Origin: Pseudeuparius sepicola
Taxonomy: Eukaryota; Arthropoda; Insecta; Coleoptera; Anthribidae
Assembly: GCA_963920635.1 (NCBI GenBank)
Contig: OY987299.1
Coordinates: 116,189,373 to 116,253,372 of the forward strand
DNA length: 64,000 nucleotides
Direction of reading: 5' to 3'
Below the pieces are notes generated by a model, which was not told where the DNA came from, made no database searches, and worked only from the letters and a program-made list of their open reading frames with translations. Positions 12,013-24,109 of this stretch are shown here, piece after piece; the stretch's first letter is position 1; every line of letters begins with the position of its first letter. Position numbers and translations under genes: made by a program.

Positions 12013-13340
12013 CATTATGCTGTCTTATGTTCTTTAACTGTTTCAACCCCAGACTAAATATAGCTGGGCAATTTTTTTCTTAAGAATTAAATCGAGGGAT
12101 ACATGAACCTGGTAAATTGGTTGGGATTGATACGTGTATACCTAAATCGCTTTTTTATCATGATTTTATATTTTATGAATACTTTTCAAACAATTTTCAC
12201 TTACGACGCTAAATAAGGGTACTGTCGCTTTTCAGTTTTCAACTTCCCCTCGTATACCGCGATAAAGTTTTTCGTTCCTTATTTTGGTTTCAGGACATAT
12301 CTAATGTAGCTTCGGCGCAAAATAAAAAATACCCCATTTGTTTCGTACATTCTGCCGGTCACTGTAGAATAAAATTGTGGAAAAGACGCAGTGTAAGCGT
12401 TTTACTATTTTTGAAATTCAATTCTTTAGCAAGGAATACTATTGAGCTGTCAAAATTACTTTATAAGAAAAACTGCTTTTATTGTAACATTTTCTAACAG
12501 TTTCAGAAGTTTCCTGGAGATGTATTAAACCCGTGAGGTGACTGTGGAGTTTTGTCACGTGCAATACATCATTTAGTGTAACTCTTTATAGCGAAATATC
12601 CGCAGATTTCCAAGCGCATTTCCACCGCGTGTGCGACTTATCCCAAAATAATGACTATTTTCGCATGGTAGCGGAATGAGAGCTCACAATTTTCCACTAG
12701 CTAGATCCGAGAGTAATCCCAGAGGCAGGTACAATGGAGTAGGCCGGCTTAAATAATCCAAGTTATATACTTGTTTAAATTTACATCTAGCGCCGCGATG
12801 GGGATTCATGGTTTTCATATTTCCGCTCGTTCCCAAGCCGCCCGCGACCGCCTGAATATTGCAAAAACAACCGGGTAATATGGAGAGTTACCGTTGAATC
12901 TAATAGTCCCGGTGCGCGAAGTTTCGGGAAGAAGAAGGATCGGACCTCCGGATAAATGGGAGAACTGACTGAGAAAGGGGGAATAACCGTTCTGCTGGGC
13001 ATAATGCAACATTTGCAACGGACGTTCTGTATACGATGCTCTAAGCGCAGACAAGCTCATTCAAAATTCAACACCTTAAGTGTCTTGCATTAATAATTCA
13101 CAGGGGGTAAAAATGATATTTTAGGTGTACTTTTTGGAAACGATTAGAATTTTTACAAAATCAGGAAAGATGAAAAGATGTTAAGTAAGCTGATATTGGC
13201 GCCATCCAATAAAAATACCCTTGCTAGATTGATTAGCAAAAGTTCCCCTATTGGAAAAAAAGGAAGGTAGATGACTCACACACACTATCAAAGGAACAAT
13301 TTTACCCTATTTATTAATGCAAATTAAAATTATACTGGTA
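12013..13340. other. Unique sequence with a GC-rich island at about 12640-13075
   Basis: The first half is AT-rich without features. From about 12640 to 13075 the sequence is GC-richer (for example TAGCGCCGCGATGGGGATTC and GTTCCCAAGCCGCCCGCGAC). Two overlapping minus-strand frames (12787-13060) cover it but have no recognisable motif. It could be a conserved regulatory block; a coding exon cannot be excluded. Confidence 0.3.
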
Positions 13341-14114
13341 GAGGAAGAGACCCAAATTTGAGATAGGTGCCAAATTTGAGATAGCTCCTTATATTAAAGG
13401 ATATGTAACGCCATCTAACAGAAATAGCCTATAGACTAATTAAAATAAACTGGGGTGTAGTGTTAAAGTGGTAGTTGAGCGCTTCAGTTCGTTTGTTTCT
13501 GTACTAAAGCACGTTTGGTGCGATTTGACTGCTAAAATTTTTTTGATAGTGTAAATAAACTGGCATTTTCAGTCAAGGTGAAGTGTAAAAAAATTATGTG
13601 TCGTAGTAGTTAGTATAGGAGGTGTTGCTTAATGATATTTTCTTGAAATCTGGCACTATTTTTTCATAACTGACCTAAAATACTGTTGTCAATTTTTTAT
13701 ACCTGAAAGTTCCTAATTTGAGATACCAAATAGGTTCTGTAATTGAGACTATCTCAAATTAGGCCCCCAAACAATATTTTCATATTTTTTATTACAGATA
13801 CCAAAAAACACAAGAAATGGGACTCTCATACTATGGTAGAAGATGTAAAGGAAGTGCGTAATTGGGATGTCAGTCTGTCTCAAATTAGTCACCTTATCTC
13901 AAATTAGGCAACCTTTTATTTTAAGGGGCAATTGACAAAAAAAAGTTTAAGTTGAATAATTTGTCTAGATCGCTATTTTAATGTAGTTTCTTTGCATCAC
14001 TGTTTTGTCATTACACTAAGCAAGTATTCCAATACAAAAATTATTAAAAAAAAGTTAACGGTGAATTTTATTTCGAATGTACAAAAAAATGTCTCAAATT
14101 TGGGTCTCTTCCTC
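13341..14114 (+). mobile_element. TA-flanked inverted-repeat element with GAGGAAGAGACCC ends
   Basis: TA|GAGGAAGAGACCCAAATTTG on the left and CAAATTTGGGTCTCTTCCTC|TA on the right form a terminal inverted repeat of about 25 bp. The word ATCTCAAATTAGG or close variants recur several times inside. At about 13790-13865 the plus strand reads KKHKKWDSHTMVEDVKEVRN, faintly like the N-terminal helix-turn-helix of pogo-type transposases, but the frame breaks at once. Reading: a decayed pogo/Tc1-superfamily derivative; the pogo link is weak. Confidence 0.55.
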
Positions 14115-16557
14115 TATAATGCCAAAACATATCAATTAGTAACTTTCTTCTCCTTTATCACATTATATGTATCACAGTTAGATAATTACTTCTAAAATTA
14201 CGCAACCTCTAGAATGGTTTTTAACCACTACATTTCAACAGCTGTTAACTTGTAGTTCACACTTGTTTGACAGTTGAACTTATTTTACATAAACTTGAGG
14301 AGTGATTACATTCGTTTAATACGAAATATGCTAATAAATGTTATGCAAAACTTTTGATATATTACAAGACAGGTAAGTAATATGATTATTTATAATTATC
14401 CATTTCATTAATCTGGGATTTTTCTTTTAGGGTCCATTTGAGATGTAAATAAATTGGAACGGACTTACTGCTTCGAAGAGTGCTTCCCGTGGCTACATAA
14501 TAATACGGTGAGACTCTCTGCTACTTAATGGATTGGTACTTTATCTCCCAGCAAGCAGGAACACAGCCTTCATCTTACAAACTCATCCTCAACCAGGATC
14601 AAGAAGAACAAGGGAGATTCTGCGTGGTGGAGGTGGACAGCTTTTTCAGATAAGTATCATTTTTATGCGAGTTGATTATTTTTCGGAGGCATAACGGTAC
14701 TGATTCGTGCTTATAAATTGCTTTCTACGTGCGTTCCATACCAAGGATAAAGGAAAAGCCTATAAAAAATAGATAAAAAAATGAAAATCTCAAAATCTTT
14801 GGAAATTGAAGATTTTATCCAAAAATTTAAAAAGAGTAATAACTTAGTAGTTACCTTAGATCTTCTTAGGCCATTATCACCAAAATTAACGGTATTTTAT
14901 TTGTTTAAGTTATAACTTTTGCCAATGCATGCTTCTCGAATCGTCGCCTCACGAAAAAGAAGCTATCTCCTTTCTTGCCCTTGAAATTTTATTGAATGGT
15001 TATTTACCATACTTTTAGGAAAGATGTCCACTCCACAGAGTATGAAAAATGATGTGTATGAAAATAGACCTATAAATTGCTTTAAGAGTATTGGCTACTT
15101 GGAAAAGTAAAATATCTCATTTTAGAAGTAATAATAGATGCCAAAAATCAGGAAATGTATTAATATTTAATTATTTCAGGTGCTGGCATTATACTAGACA
15201 AGAAAACATAGAAAGGGACATCGGGACCCGATATAGGAAATATAGAAAGACACAAAAGTATTTTAGGACTAATACTCTTAAGAATTTATGTTACTACTAA
15301 CTATAGGCAAGCATATATACACTGTACATTGAACGAATTTAAAATTTACTTATTTATATTACATAGTTTGATTTTTTCTTTTCCCAAATTGGAAATATGA
15401 AACCAAACCGCTACAAAACATAATTTAATATGTCTTATAGATGGATTCCCCCTAGATCTAGACTACCTTAATCGAGAGGGTGTTGATAATTAACAATTAT
15501 TGTAAAGAATAAGCTTCAGTTAAATAAATTTTCATTACATTGTTGATTGCTATAATGTCCAATACTGTTCTTAGAGTGGCGGCATATTTTCTAGAAATTG
15601 GTGAGTATGTCAATAGCTTGGCAATGAGCTAACGCTCTAAAGCGTTTATTTGAATAGCGTGCGCAAATGAAAAAGACGAGCAAAGCTTTTCCGTCTCTCT
15701 GTGTTTCCAAATAAATGATGAAATGCATGAAAAAGTGCAAGAGGAGTACCTACTAACAATACGAAATAAAGGAAATAAAACTTTAAATCAAATTTGCGTT
15801 ATGAGAAGGAAGATTTGATAAACAAATGCATGAAAATGTTTAATATTTAACTGTGAATCTTAGGAAAATGGCTACTACTAATTAATTATTAATGAATTTG
15901 ATTTATATCCAAAAAAAGTGAAAAATAGTCAAAAAAGAAGTCCAACCGATCCGGAGAGTTACAGGATCGCTAGGAAAATTTCCTTACCGGCCTTTTCCTT
16001 CGATAGCTGCTGTTAGGAGAGAAAATGAACTGTATAGGACGACGGTCTTCTTTATTGACTCGACCTTTAACACGAAGGACGCGCAGGAAAACCAAGTTAT
16101 AAAATAGTTCAAAACAGTCAAAAACGTTAGCCGTATACATAGAATTTAATAATGAAATATATTAAACCTACAAAACCAGTACCTCCACGCTGGTTGATTA
16201 CAATGTCACAAGAAAGATTTTATATATTGTTTTTGGTCTGAGCACGCGCAATTATTTAAAAAATAAAGAAGTGACAATGAACACGTGTAATACGCTTGCT
16301 TTTTTCTTATTAACTTATGAACCTCTTTCGACCTTGGCTTAGTTTTAGCAATCATAGCATATCCGAACGAGTAAATTTAATAGTCCCTACCTACCTAAAA
16401 AACACTGATCATAGTAAATAAAAAATTATCTGTGCCCGGACTTCCGCTAGCCAGTAAAATATTTATCTCCGAATGAATTTCAGTGAGTTCTAATAATAAT
16501 AATTATACTTATTCTACGAATAGAGACAGCATACATAAAGAGCAATAATTGAATATA
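14115..16557. other. No recognised gene; a few splice-like signals
   Basis: Several GT-AG-like signals occur on the plus strand: CAG|GTAAGT at about 14388, TTTTAG|GGTCC at about 14432, TCCCAG|CAAGC at about 14550 and TTTCAG|GTGCTGG at about 15180. The open frame around 14550-14656 encodes a short peptide (TQPSSYKLILNQDQEEQGRF) without a known motif. Nothing links these into a supported transcript. A GC-richer patch lies at 15930-16080. The rest is AT-rich. Confidence 0.25.
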
Positions 16558-17509
16558 CAGGGTGAGTCATTTCTATCGTCGGGCCCGACAATATTATGAT
16601 ATTATTTTTGAAAATAAATGGGGGTAGATCTTCAAAAATTACCGAATTTTTTCGTATAAAATATATTGTTAAGGCTTCATAAAAAATTTACAGGGTGTTA
16701 AAAAAGATGTGGACTTTATATCGAAAATTTACCAAAGTAGTTAAGGTATTTAAGTCATATTGGGTACACGTTATAACAAGTCGGTTAGCATAAAACCTGT
16801 TAACATCTGTTATTATCGAACATCTCGAATAACCATTGGCGGAGAAGGGGGTAATTAGTACAATCGTTCTTAAAAATGAATCACCTTGTATAGTAATAAA
16901 ATGGATTCCATTTTTTGTAGCTTTTAACTGTAAACAAAATTGTCCTCTTGGTATTTGTTCGTATGTGTTATGGTTTAATGTTAAATTTGATTTTTTTTGT
17001 ATAATTTCAGGGTATTTCTGAAAAATTAACTAATTTTGCTCCAAAAGACCCAAAGTAAAAAAATGTGTTTCTTACTTTAAATAAGGTAACTTCTTCCAAT
17101 AAGCTAACCTACTTAAGGTTATGCTTTTGAAGATACAGGATCTAAAACATTTGGGACAAATAAAATTAATGTTACACTCTGTATCTTGAAAAGTAAAACC
17201 TTGAATGGGTAAGTTTATTGAAAAAAGTTACTTTATTTAAAGTAAGAAACACGTTTTTTTTTTAATTTTGAGTCTTACTTATGGAGCAAATTTTTTAGTT
17301 CATTTTTCAGAAGATATACTCTGAAATAATACAAAAATCAAATTTGCCATGAAACTATGACACATACGAACAAATGACAAAATGGCATTTTTGTCTACAA
17401 TTAATTTAACACCTGTAACTTTTATAAGGCCTTAAAAATATACAGTTTATACGCAGTTATTTTTTGAAGATCTATCAGCCGTTAAAGTCCTGCTACAAAA
17501 AAGTGATTC

Positions 17510-17512
<3 letters not shown>
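16558..17512. mobile_element. Degenerate palindromic MITE, right end abutting an (AT)n tract
   Basis: Begins TA|CAGGGTGAGTCATTTC. The centre (about 17155) is flanked by diverged inverted arms, roughly 16916-17135 and 17175-17405, sharing words like GTTACTTTATTTAAAGTAAG and TTTGCTCCA/TGGAGCAAA. The right terminus (about GTGATTCACAATATAT) is eroded and runs into the microsatellite. Non-coding. Confidence 0.6.

Positions 17513-17586
<74 letters not shown>
17513..17586. repeat. (AT)n microsatellite, about 37 repeats
   Basis: Uninterrupted AT dinucleotide run of about 74 bp at the right end of the preceding MITE. Confidence 0.95.
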
Positions 17587-17590
<4 letters not shown>

Positions 17591-18239
17591 TTATTTAGTG
17601 AGCCGATTACCTGTATCTGCACCACTGGTTACATAAAGGACTTAACCTTGACTCATAATATGGCAAGGTATGGAGGTAATAAAGGGATTTTCAATAAGAA
17701 TGATATGATTTTGAAATAAATCATCACTTTTAGAACGTTTGGTTATTATTTTTATATAAAAATAGGTATATGGTACACATAATCGGCCTCCTGTACTTGC
17801 TTCGTCGAATCATTGAAAAATTTGAAAGAGATTTTAATCTTAACTATGCGAAAATAAGAACTTGAAATGCAAAAAGTATAGAGAACAATGCTGTTGATAG
17901 CATTGCAGAATTATAAAACCACATATTCGAATAATCGGGAAAGTGGCAGTTTCGACTGGAGCGTTTGAGAAAACAAACAACATTTTATGTTTGGACGTCC
18001 AAGGCAGGCGTGTTTTTTTTTCACCTTTTTAACACTGTTTTATTTTCTAAACGTGTGTGATAAATTTAAACAGAGGTCTACTATAAACAGTTTATCAATG
18101 AAAAAGTTATGTAAATTCATTCATACAATGTCCGATAGTACTGTAACTTAACTTTCAGTTGCATAGACTAGTGCAAAACAGGCCAATTTTCATAAGTTGG
18201 TGTGCAGACACGAGATTGATTGACAACCGCGTATCTGCT
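17587..18239. other. No feature recognised
   Basis: AT-rich sequence with no coding motif, repeat end or inverted repeat that I could support. Confidence 0.4.
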
Positions 18240-18780
18240 CAATATCGCTTTGCGATAATTCCCAAGAGCCATTTATCGCTAGCAAGGGTACATGCTGTTG
18301 ATTTGCTGTTTCGTTAAGAAAATAACTGCCTTAATTATATTGTTTACAAGTAGTCCGAGGGAAATAATCTTTCTAAACGACCAAATATGTTCATCAGCGC
18401 CGGAAAACAACCATTTGTACTGTGTTCTATGTCTAGATCGTCTAGATCACGATCAGCGTCTCCATCTCCTCCTCGACTTCCAATCTCAATAAACGAAATT
18501 AGGCCAAAGCAAGGGCTATCGAACAACCGCCGAAACTGCCCCCGCTGACCGCCCCGGCAGTAAAACGAATTCAATTAAGAGCCCCGAAATCCGGCGGGGC
18601 CCCTCACGGGGGTGGATCCGTCCTAACGACGCATTAAGACGGGGGATTACCCCCTTGTTGGGGGATCGGGACGATCGCCGGCTAAGCGACCGACAAGGCC
18701 GACGGATCCGAGGGTAGACGCGGCCGGCCACCGTATATCCGATTCGATCTGGTATCGGGGGATTCGGGACTGCGTGGTAG
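18240..18780. other. GC-rich unique island
   Basis: Strongly GC-rich compared with its surroundings (CCGGCGGGGCCCCTCACGGG, GGGGGATCGGGACGATCGCC). Overlapping frames on both strands (18292-18492 plus; 18344-18731 minus) are probably a by-product of composition. No TE ends. It could be a regulatory element or a cryptic exon; no function is assigned. Confidence 0.3.
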
Positions 18781-18888
18781 TGATATGTCGGGGGGCGTAT
18801 TGTTTACGAGATGGGCATGGATAATTCCGGATGGGAATGATGTGACTAATCGGTCTGACGGAATCGGTCGGGAAGAAACAGTTATTTG

Positions 18889-20104
18889 CAGGGACTCTTT
18901 AAAATAAGGGGACCCAGCACGTCACAGTCTATCACATAGGAAAAGTGAAGCTTTGAGGGGAAGTTTGTTTTCTATTGACTTCAAGGACACCACAAGGGGG
19001 CTGATACAAGGTTATGTTATAGGTCAGTGTCCAACTGATATCAGGTTTTATGTGACATGCCAGTGCCATAGATTCTAAAGGAGGCAAAATATTTCCCATC
19101 ATAATTCTGAATTTTTAACTTTTCTAACTTCCAGAGACTCAGATGTGTCAATTAAAGGTAATGTGTCTTCCTGTAGTAGTACCAATAATTGCAACCAGAT
19201 CTTTCCTTTAGTAATCTTACAATTCCCTTTACGTGGGCAGTATACGTATAAGAAAATTTTAAATTATTAAGCAGGTAGCTCCAGTTAGGTCTTTTTTAAA
19301 GGGTTTTTATCTACGACTATATGTTTGTTTTAAGTTTGTGAGGTACCTTGGGAGAGAAATAAAATTACAAATATTTTATAATGAACACCGAGAAAAACTA
19401 CCATGATTAGAACTACTAGACCTAATCTTATTAGTCCATTCCGAAATCTGTGAAAGTTCTTTGGGTAGATACATTCAACAAGGGAAGAAAGTTCAAGTAT
19501 ACGTATTACCAATGGATTGAGGAACCTGGAAACAAGGTGCAATAGCGACAAATTCTTAAATACTTAAGCAAAATCGGCACTGACTTACCATACTTATTAC
19601 TTAAATTCGTGGGAAAAATTGCTGGAAAACGATTTCAACTATAAAATAAATTTGTTTCATTTGACAGTTGCCACATTCTGTACTTGTAGAAACAAAATTG
19701 TCAAGTCTGATTTTTAGAAATCATGGAAACCATTAATAATTTTTACCAATAATCAAAGTACAGCTTGTCAAATCTAGCTGCAAGCCTAGGCAGGAAATGG
19801 TTTAAATTTCCAGGGACAAAAGAATCTCACAAGAGAAATTTTTTTACCTTGACTGCACTCGAGTTGCGCGATGTGTGGATTCTATTGTTGCCTTTACCAT
19901 CCGAATGCATTCTTTCTTTATTTCTGCTCCGCGAAGTAACTTTTCCCAGGCTTTATGCTACATTTGACAAGCTGTACCTGTTATATTCATAGATTCTCCA
20001 ATAAAGTGGCATACTTGGCATCACTGATACCATTAGAATGATGAAAGAATAGGCCTCACTTTGGAAAGTATAATGCTGGGTCCCCTTAATTTAAAGAGTC
20101 CCTG
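18889..20104. mobile_element. hAT-like non-autonomous element with CAGGGACTCTTTAAA ends
   Basis: Terminal inverted repeats CAGGGACTCTTTAAAATAAG and TTAATTTAAAGAGTCCCTG extend through GGGGACCCAGCA/TGCTGGGTCCCC and, with mismatches, about 70 bp further. The CAGGG start is typical of hAT elements. The 8-bp flanks GTTATTTG and GGTCTTTG agree at 6 of 8 positions, compatible with an eroded 8-bp duplication. No transposase is encoded; the frames at 19330-19551 and 19765-19992 have no known motif. Confidence 0.6.
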
Positions 20105-20439
20105 GGTCTTTGTGTATCGGGACACTTAAAGTTTTTATAACGAAAGTGTGACACACGAGTTGTAAAACGTAACTTCTGTGTCTAGGGGCACATTATTCAG
20201 TGTATTCGCCGATGGACTTGATAAAAGGAGATCAATTTTTATTATTGATTTTAAGACCAAAAGTCATTCTTTATAAAGAAAAGTCTGTTTGATGCGAAAA
20301 TATGATTACCATATACAAATCTTGAGTCAGATGTTAATAAATTTCGATCAGAAGTGTCATTATAATTTATTACTTTAGAAAAAATTATTATAATTTACTA
20401 TTTTATTTTTATTTGTTAGGAAGACCTCAGGTTGTTAAG

Positions 20440-20950
20440 ATTAAGATTGTCATCAGTGACTCCAGAGAGTCTTCAGAGCGGGATTCCGCAGGATACATTG
20501 TTGGGACCTGTTCAACGTATATCTTGACGGGCTATTCTCAGTGACTAATATACAGGACATACACTCTTTCTTACGACACAGCCATACGTTATTCTGCAAA
20601 TGATTGGATCTAGTATCTAGGTGTGATTTTAGACTCCCATTTAAAGTAAGACAAACATGTAGACTATGTAGTAAGAAAATTGCAGTTTTAATGTAGGTAC
20701 AAATTTTTTCAACTAAAAATATTATAAATATAAATATTACTTACAGTACTGTTGCCTGTGAAGGAATAAGCAAAACATCTTTAAACAGCTAATGAAAGGA
20801 CTTTTCAAGCGACGAACTTTACAGAGAAACAAGGATGCTAGATCCCAGGCAATTGTACTTTTATCATACCAACAGACACCATCACAAAAATAAAGCAATT
20901 TTAAAAATAGACATACACCAATACGAAACACATTGAAAAATACCACATAT
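20440..20950 (+). pseudogene. Degenerate non-LTR reverse-transcriptase fragment
   Basis: Reading across frames, the plus strand shows RT landmarks. QSGIPQDTLLGP at about 20474-20510 corresponds to the G(I/V)PQG(T/S)xLGP box, with the glycine after PQ replaced by D. FNVYLDGLFS follows in a shifted frame, and YLGVILDSHLK is seen near 20615-20645, the usual block downstream of the catalytic palm. The catalytic ADD box is not recognisable, and stops and frameshifts break every frame. It is a dead fragment of a LINE-type element, probably Jockey/CR1-like by these motifs; clade uncertain. Confidence 0.6.
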
Positions 20951-21582
20951 ACGAAGATTATATGTATCGCACGTTCTTGATATTACTTTGTTGCATTCTT
21001 CGTAGATAATAAACAAATTCAAATAATCTTCGTTTGTGTAATTTAAGCGCGCCGGCATTATTGTTGACAATAATTTATAAACCAAGTGACATTTCCTCAG
21101 CCGCGATTGTCCTTTCAACGTCCACGGCTAATAATATGATTTTCCAAGCGATAAGCAAACCCCGCATTTTATGGGCGAAAAGTGGGTTTTTCGTAAATAA
21201 ATCGAAAATTACTGCATTTAGGTATAGGAAACCTTACACCAAGTTGTCATCATTTTTAGTAGTGAATAAGATCGCATTAAAAAAATGGGGGTTTCCATTT
21301 GAAAATTTCGACATTTAAGCACATTTTGAATGTAATTTTTATTCATATTTTCTGAACACCCTGTATAATAACGGATTTATTTCTCAGCACAGTTCACTAG
21401 GTCAGGGCTTCTGTTACACGATGCTAAAAATTCGTTTTGAAATTTCGCGGTTTCCTCTTATAAATTGCTAATTGACTTGAGGTCTGCACCTGTAATTTTT
21501 TTCGGAAAATGAAAAAATCTCAAAAACGGTTGCATGTTTTTGTTCCAAAATGATGCCTAGAATCCAAAAATGCAATAACATA
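20951..21582. other. Unique sequence plus an orphan MITE end
   Basis: Moderately GC-rich patch at 21040-21180 without a recognisable protein. A lone CACCCTG|TA end occurs near 21357-21366. The plus-strand frame 21034-21318 has no known motif. Confidence 0.35.
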
Positions 21583-22405
21583 CAGGGTGTTCCATTTGAG
21601 ATAAGAAAGTTGATATCGGCTTCCGGTATAACCGGAAGTGCCAGATTCACCAAGATATTTTAGTTGAGCAGCGCTCATCGGCATTGGTGAGGTGCCAAAT
21701 TTTCAGAATTTTCCTACTTTTAGCTTTTCATATATAGATCGATGCAGTTCGTGGTGGGCCACCCTGTATAGATACCGGGTGGCCACGGGATGTGGCTCAC
21801 CCCCAATTTTTATTTTATTTTTAAGATAAAAATTTAAAATTCGGAGTAAAAGTTTTTCGTGGAAAAGGGGATTTTTGACATATAGTAACATTTTTTCTAC
21901 TTCCAGTTTTACCGGAAAAAACATGAACTTTGGATTTTTAAATGGGACGCCCCTCGGGACGCCCTGTATCTTTTTACATATTCGGACTCAGCCTTAGGCA
22001 AGAGAGGGGAGAGAGGACGCATAATCCGGCCAAATTAAGTGTGCCCAGTTGGGCACCACCTGTGGCGTATCGCGTGGGACTGGTAAAGAATGAAATATGC
22101 CTATCAAGCATTACTGTTGGCTTGTAAATGGACCAAATTTCGACAAATCAACAAAATTTTAGTTGTTTGAGGCGGTATACAAGTAATACAATGTCTTTTT
22201 TTCCCTGAAGCTATTTTTCTAACTATGAATATGTACAGGGTTTTTCCGTATATTTTTCAACCCACCCTAGAACCTCCATTTTTGATCCTAGAAAAAAACT
22301 TTTTATATGAAAGTTATAGGATTTTTTACGAGCCATTTGAATCTGTTAACAGATGAAACAAACGAACGAAATATATAAACTTTTGTTTTTTAAATGGAAC
22401 ACCCT
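21583..22405. mobile_element. MITE with CAGGGTGTTCCATTT ends
   Basis: TA-flanked ends CAGGGTGTTCCATTTGAG and TAAATGGAACACCCTG. Inside are a short palindrome GGCCACCCTGTATAGATACC followed by GGGTGGCC (about 21758-21786) and the dyads CTTCCGGTATAACCGGAAG (21620-21638) and ACTTCCAGTTTTACCGGAA (21899-21917). Non-coding. Confidence 0.65.
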
Positions 22406-22451
22406 GTATATTTTTGGATTTTTTAAATCTACTGGTTCTTCTGGTTCCACC

Positions 22452-22469
22452 GATATATATATATATATA
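22452..22469. repeat. Short (AT)n tract
   Basis: ATAT run of 18 bp between two elements. Confidence 0.8.
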
Positions 22470-22557
22470 TGTTACATATTTGCTCCACCCGCCTGCTCAG
22501 TATTTCACGTTGCATAATTTGACTATATAGTGTAAGGATCAAGAGACCCATGGAAAA

Positions 22558-23641
22558 ACAAATTTGTATTTATTCATAGATATTTTAATAACTTTATTAG
22601 AACTTTATTAACAACAAGAAAAATAAAATAACAAAGGGTTATAATATCTCGACGTATCCACCATTAACTTCGTAACATCTTGTGATATTGTTTTTCCATT
22701 TATTTAAGGCATTTCTAACGAATTGAGAGTCTTCCGTATTTAGTTAAAAAATCTCTACTTCTAATTTATTTCGAAGGGTATTGATATTTTCCGGTCTGTC
22801 ATAATATATTTTGTTTTTTAAATATCCCCACAGAAATATATCCAAGGAAGGCAGGTCCGGGCTGTTTGCCGGCCATCTAATTGAACCATGTTTTCCTATC
22901 CATGAATCATATTTGTCATTCAAATAATTTGTTACCGATTTACTAAATAAAATTTAATTAATTTTTACGGACGAAGCTACGTTCACAACAGCCGGAATGT
23001 GTAACAGGCAAAATAAAAGATACTGGAACACAGAAAATCCACATAAGTACCAAGCTGTTAAAATCCAAGGGCGACAATCACTGAACGTTTGGTGTGGGAT
23101 ATTAGAAAATAGAGTTTTGGGGCCGATTATTTTTGAAGGCAGTTTAACCGGAGAAAGATACAAAAATTACCTTGAGAACGAAATTGAAGTCTTACTGCAA
23201 CATCTTCCGAACCGCCAACAATTAATTTGGCTACAAGATGGGGCACCCCCACATAACATCAGGTCGGTAACAAATTATTTGAATGACAAATATGATTCAT
23301 GGCTAGGAAAACATGGTTCAATTAGATGGCCGGCAAACAGCCCGGACCTGCCTTCCTTGGATATATTTCTGTGGGGATATTTAAAAAACAAAATATATTA
23401 TGACAGACCGGAAAATATCAATACCCTTCGAAATAAATTAGAAGTAGAGATTTTTTAACTAAATACGGAAGACTCTCAATTCGTTAGAAATGCCTTAAGT
23501 AAATGGAAAAACAATATCACAAGATGTTACGAAGTTAATGGTGGATACGTCGAGATATAACCCTTTATTATTTTATTTTTCTTGTTGTTAATAAAGTTCT
23601 AATAAAGTTATTAAAATATCTATGAATAAATACAAATTTGT
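22558..23641. mobile_element. Palindromic mariner-family copy with large inverted arms
   Basis: Left arm 22558-22938 is the reverse complement of right arm 23264-23641 (about 380 bp each). Both carry the 3' third of the same transposase gene plus its 3' end, converging on a 325-bp centre that holds the middle of the gene on the plus strand. The arms appear nearly identical by eye. No CAGGGTG ends are present, so the original transposon termini are not identified here. Confidence 0.8.
22958..23560 (+). pseudogene. Mariner/IS630-superfamily transposase, C-terminal catalytic part, inactivated
   Basis: The frame opens after a stop at 22955 and reads FTDEATFTT..., where the D (22970-22972) fits the first catalytic aspartate. 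QDGAPPH carries the second at 23237-23239, and the WPANSPDLPSLDIFLWGYLK box carries the third at 23360-23362. The second and third aspartates have 40 residues between them, wider than classical mariner (34) and near the values given for rosa-like DD41D elements. The N-terminal DNA-binding half is missing. An in-frame TAA at 23456-23458 precedes about 33 further codons that continue the family-like C-terminus to 23560, so this copy is truncated at both ends. The first ATG (22997) is not a genuine start. Confidence 0.8.
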
Positions 23642-24109
23642 CTCTGTCAATTTGGCTCTGTCAATTTCTATTAAAAATTTTATTTTTGCATCTAGAAGAT
23701 CATGAACTTGCTAAATATGCTTAGTTTGCCTATAGCCACAAAGAAATGAAATTTTAACAAACTAAATCGTTTTACATATTTACAAATCATCTTACTTGTT
23801 TTGCAAAATACTCACTTTTTTCGAATATAGGACCACTATGTGGCTCCTATAATGTGTTCATCAAAGAGTATTTTGTGGTCTTTAATTTGGTTGGTCGATT
23901 TCTAAATTCAACCCACAAATACGGCCCAAGTGCAAATTTAAATAGCCACTTGAAAAGTCGATTAAAATAAAGTAGTCTTTGGAATTCTTGAAAAATCGGT
24001 TGAAAAATAGTAAGCTTTGGAAAAAAAATAATAGGCAGATTCTGTTAATACCAGGCAAACCGACTTAGGTCCAAAAAAGTCAGTAGAAAATATTAAAAAT
24101 TAAAAATTA
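23642..24109. other. AT-rich sequence downstream of the candidate host exon
   Basis: No TE ends or recognisable gene. If the minus-strand gene model is right this is its 3' region; no polyadenylation signal could be placed with confidence. Confidence 0.3.
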
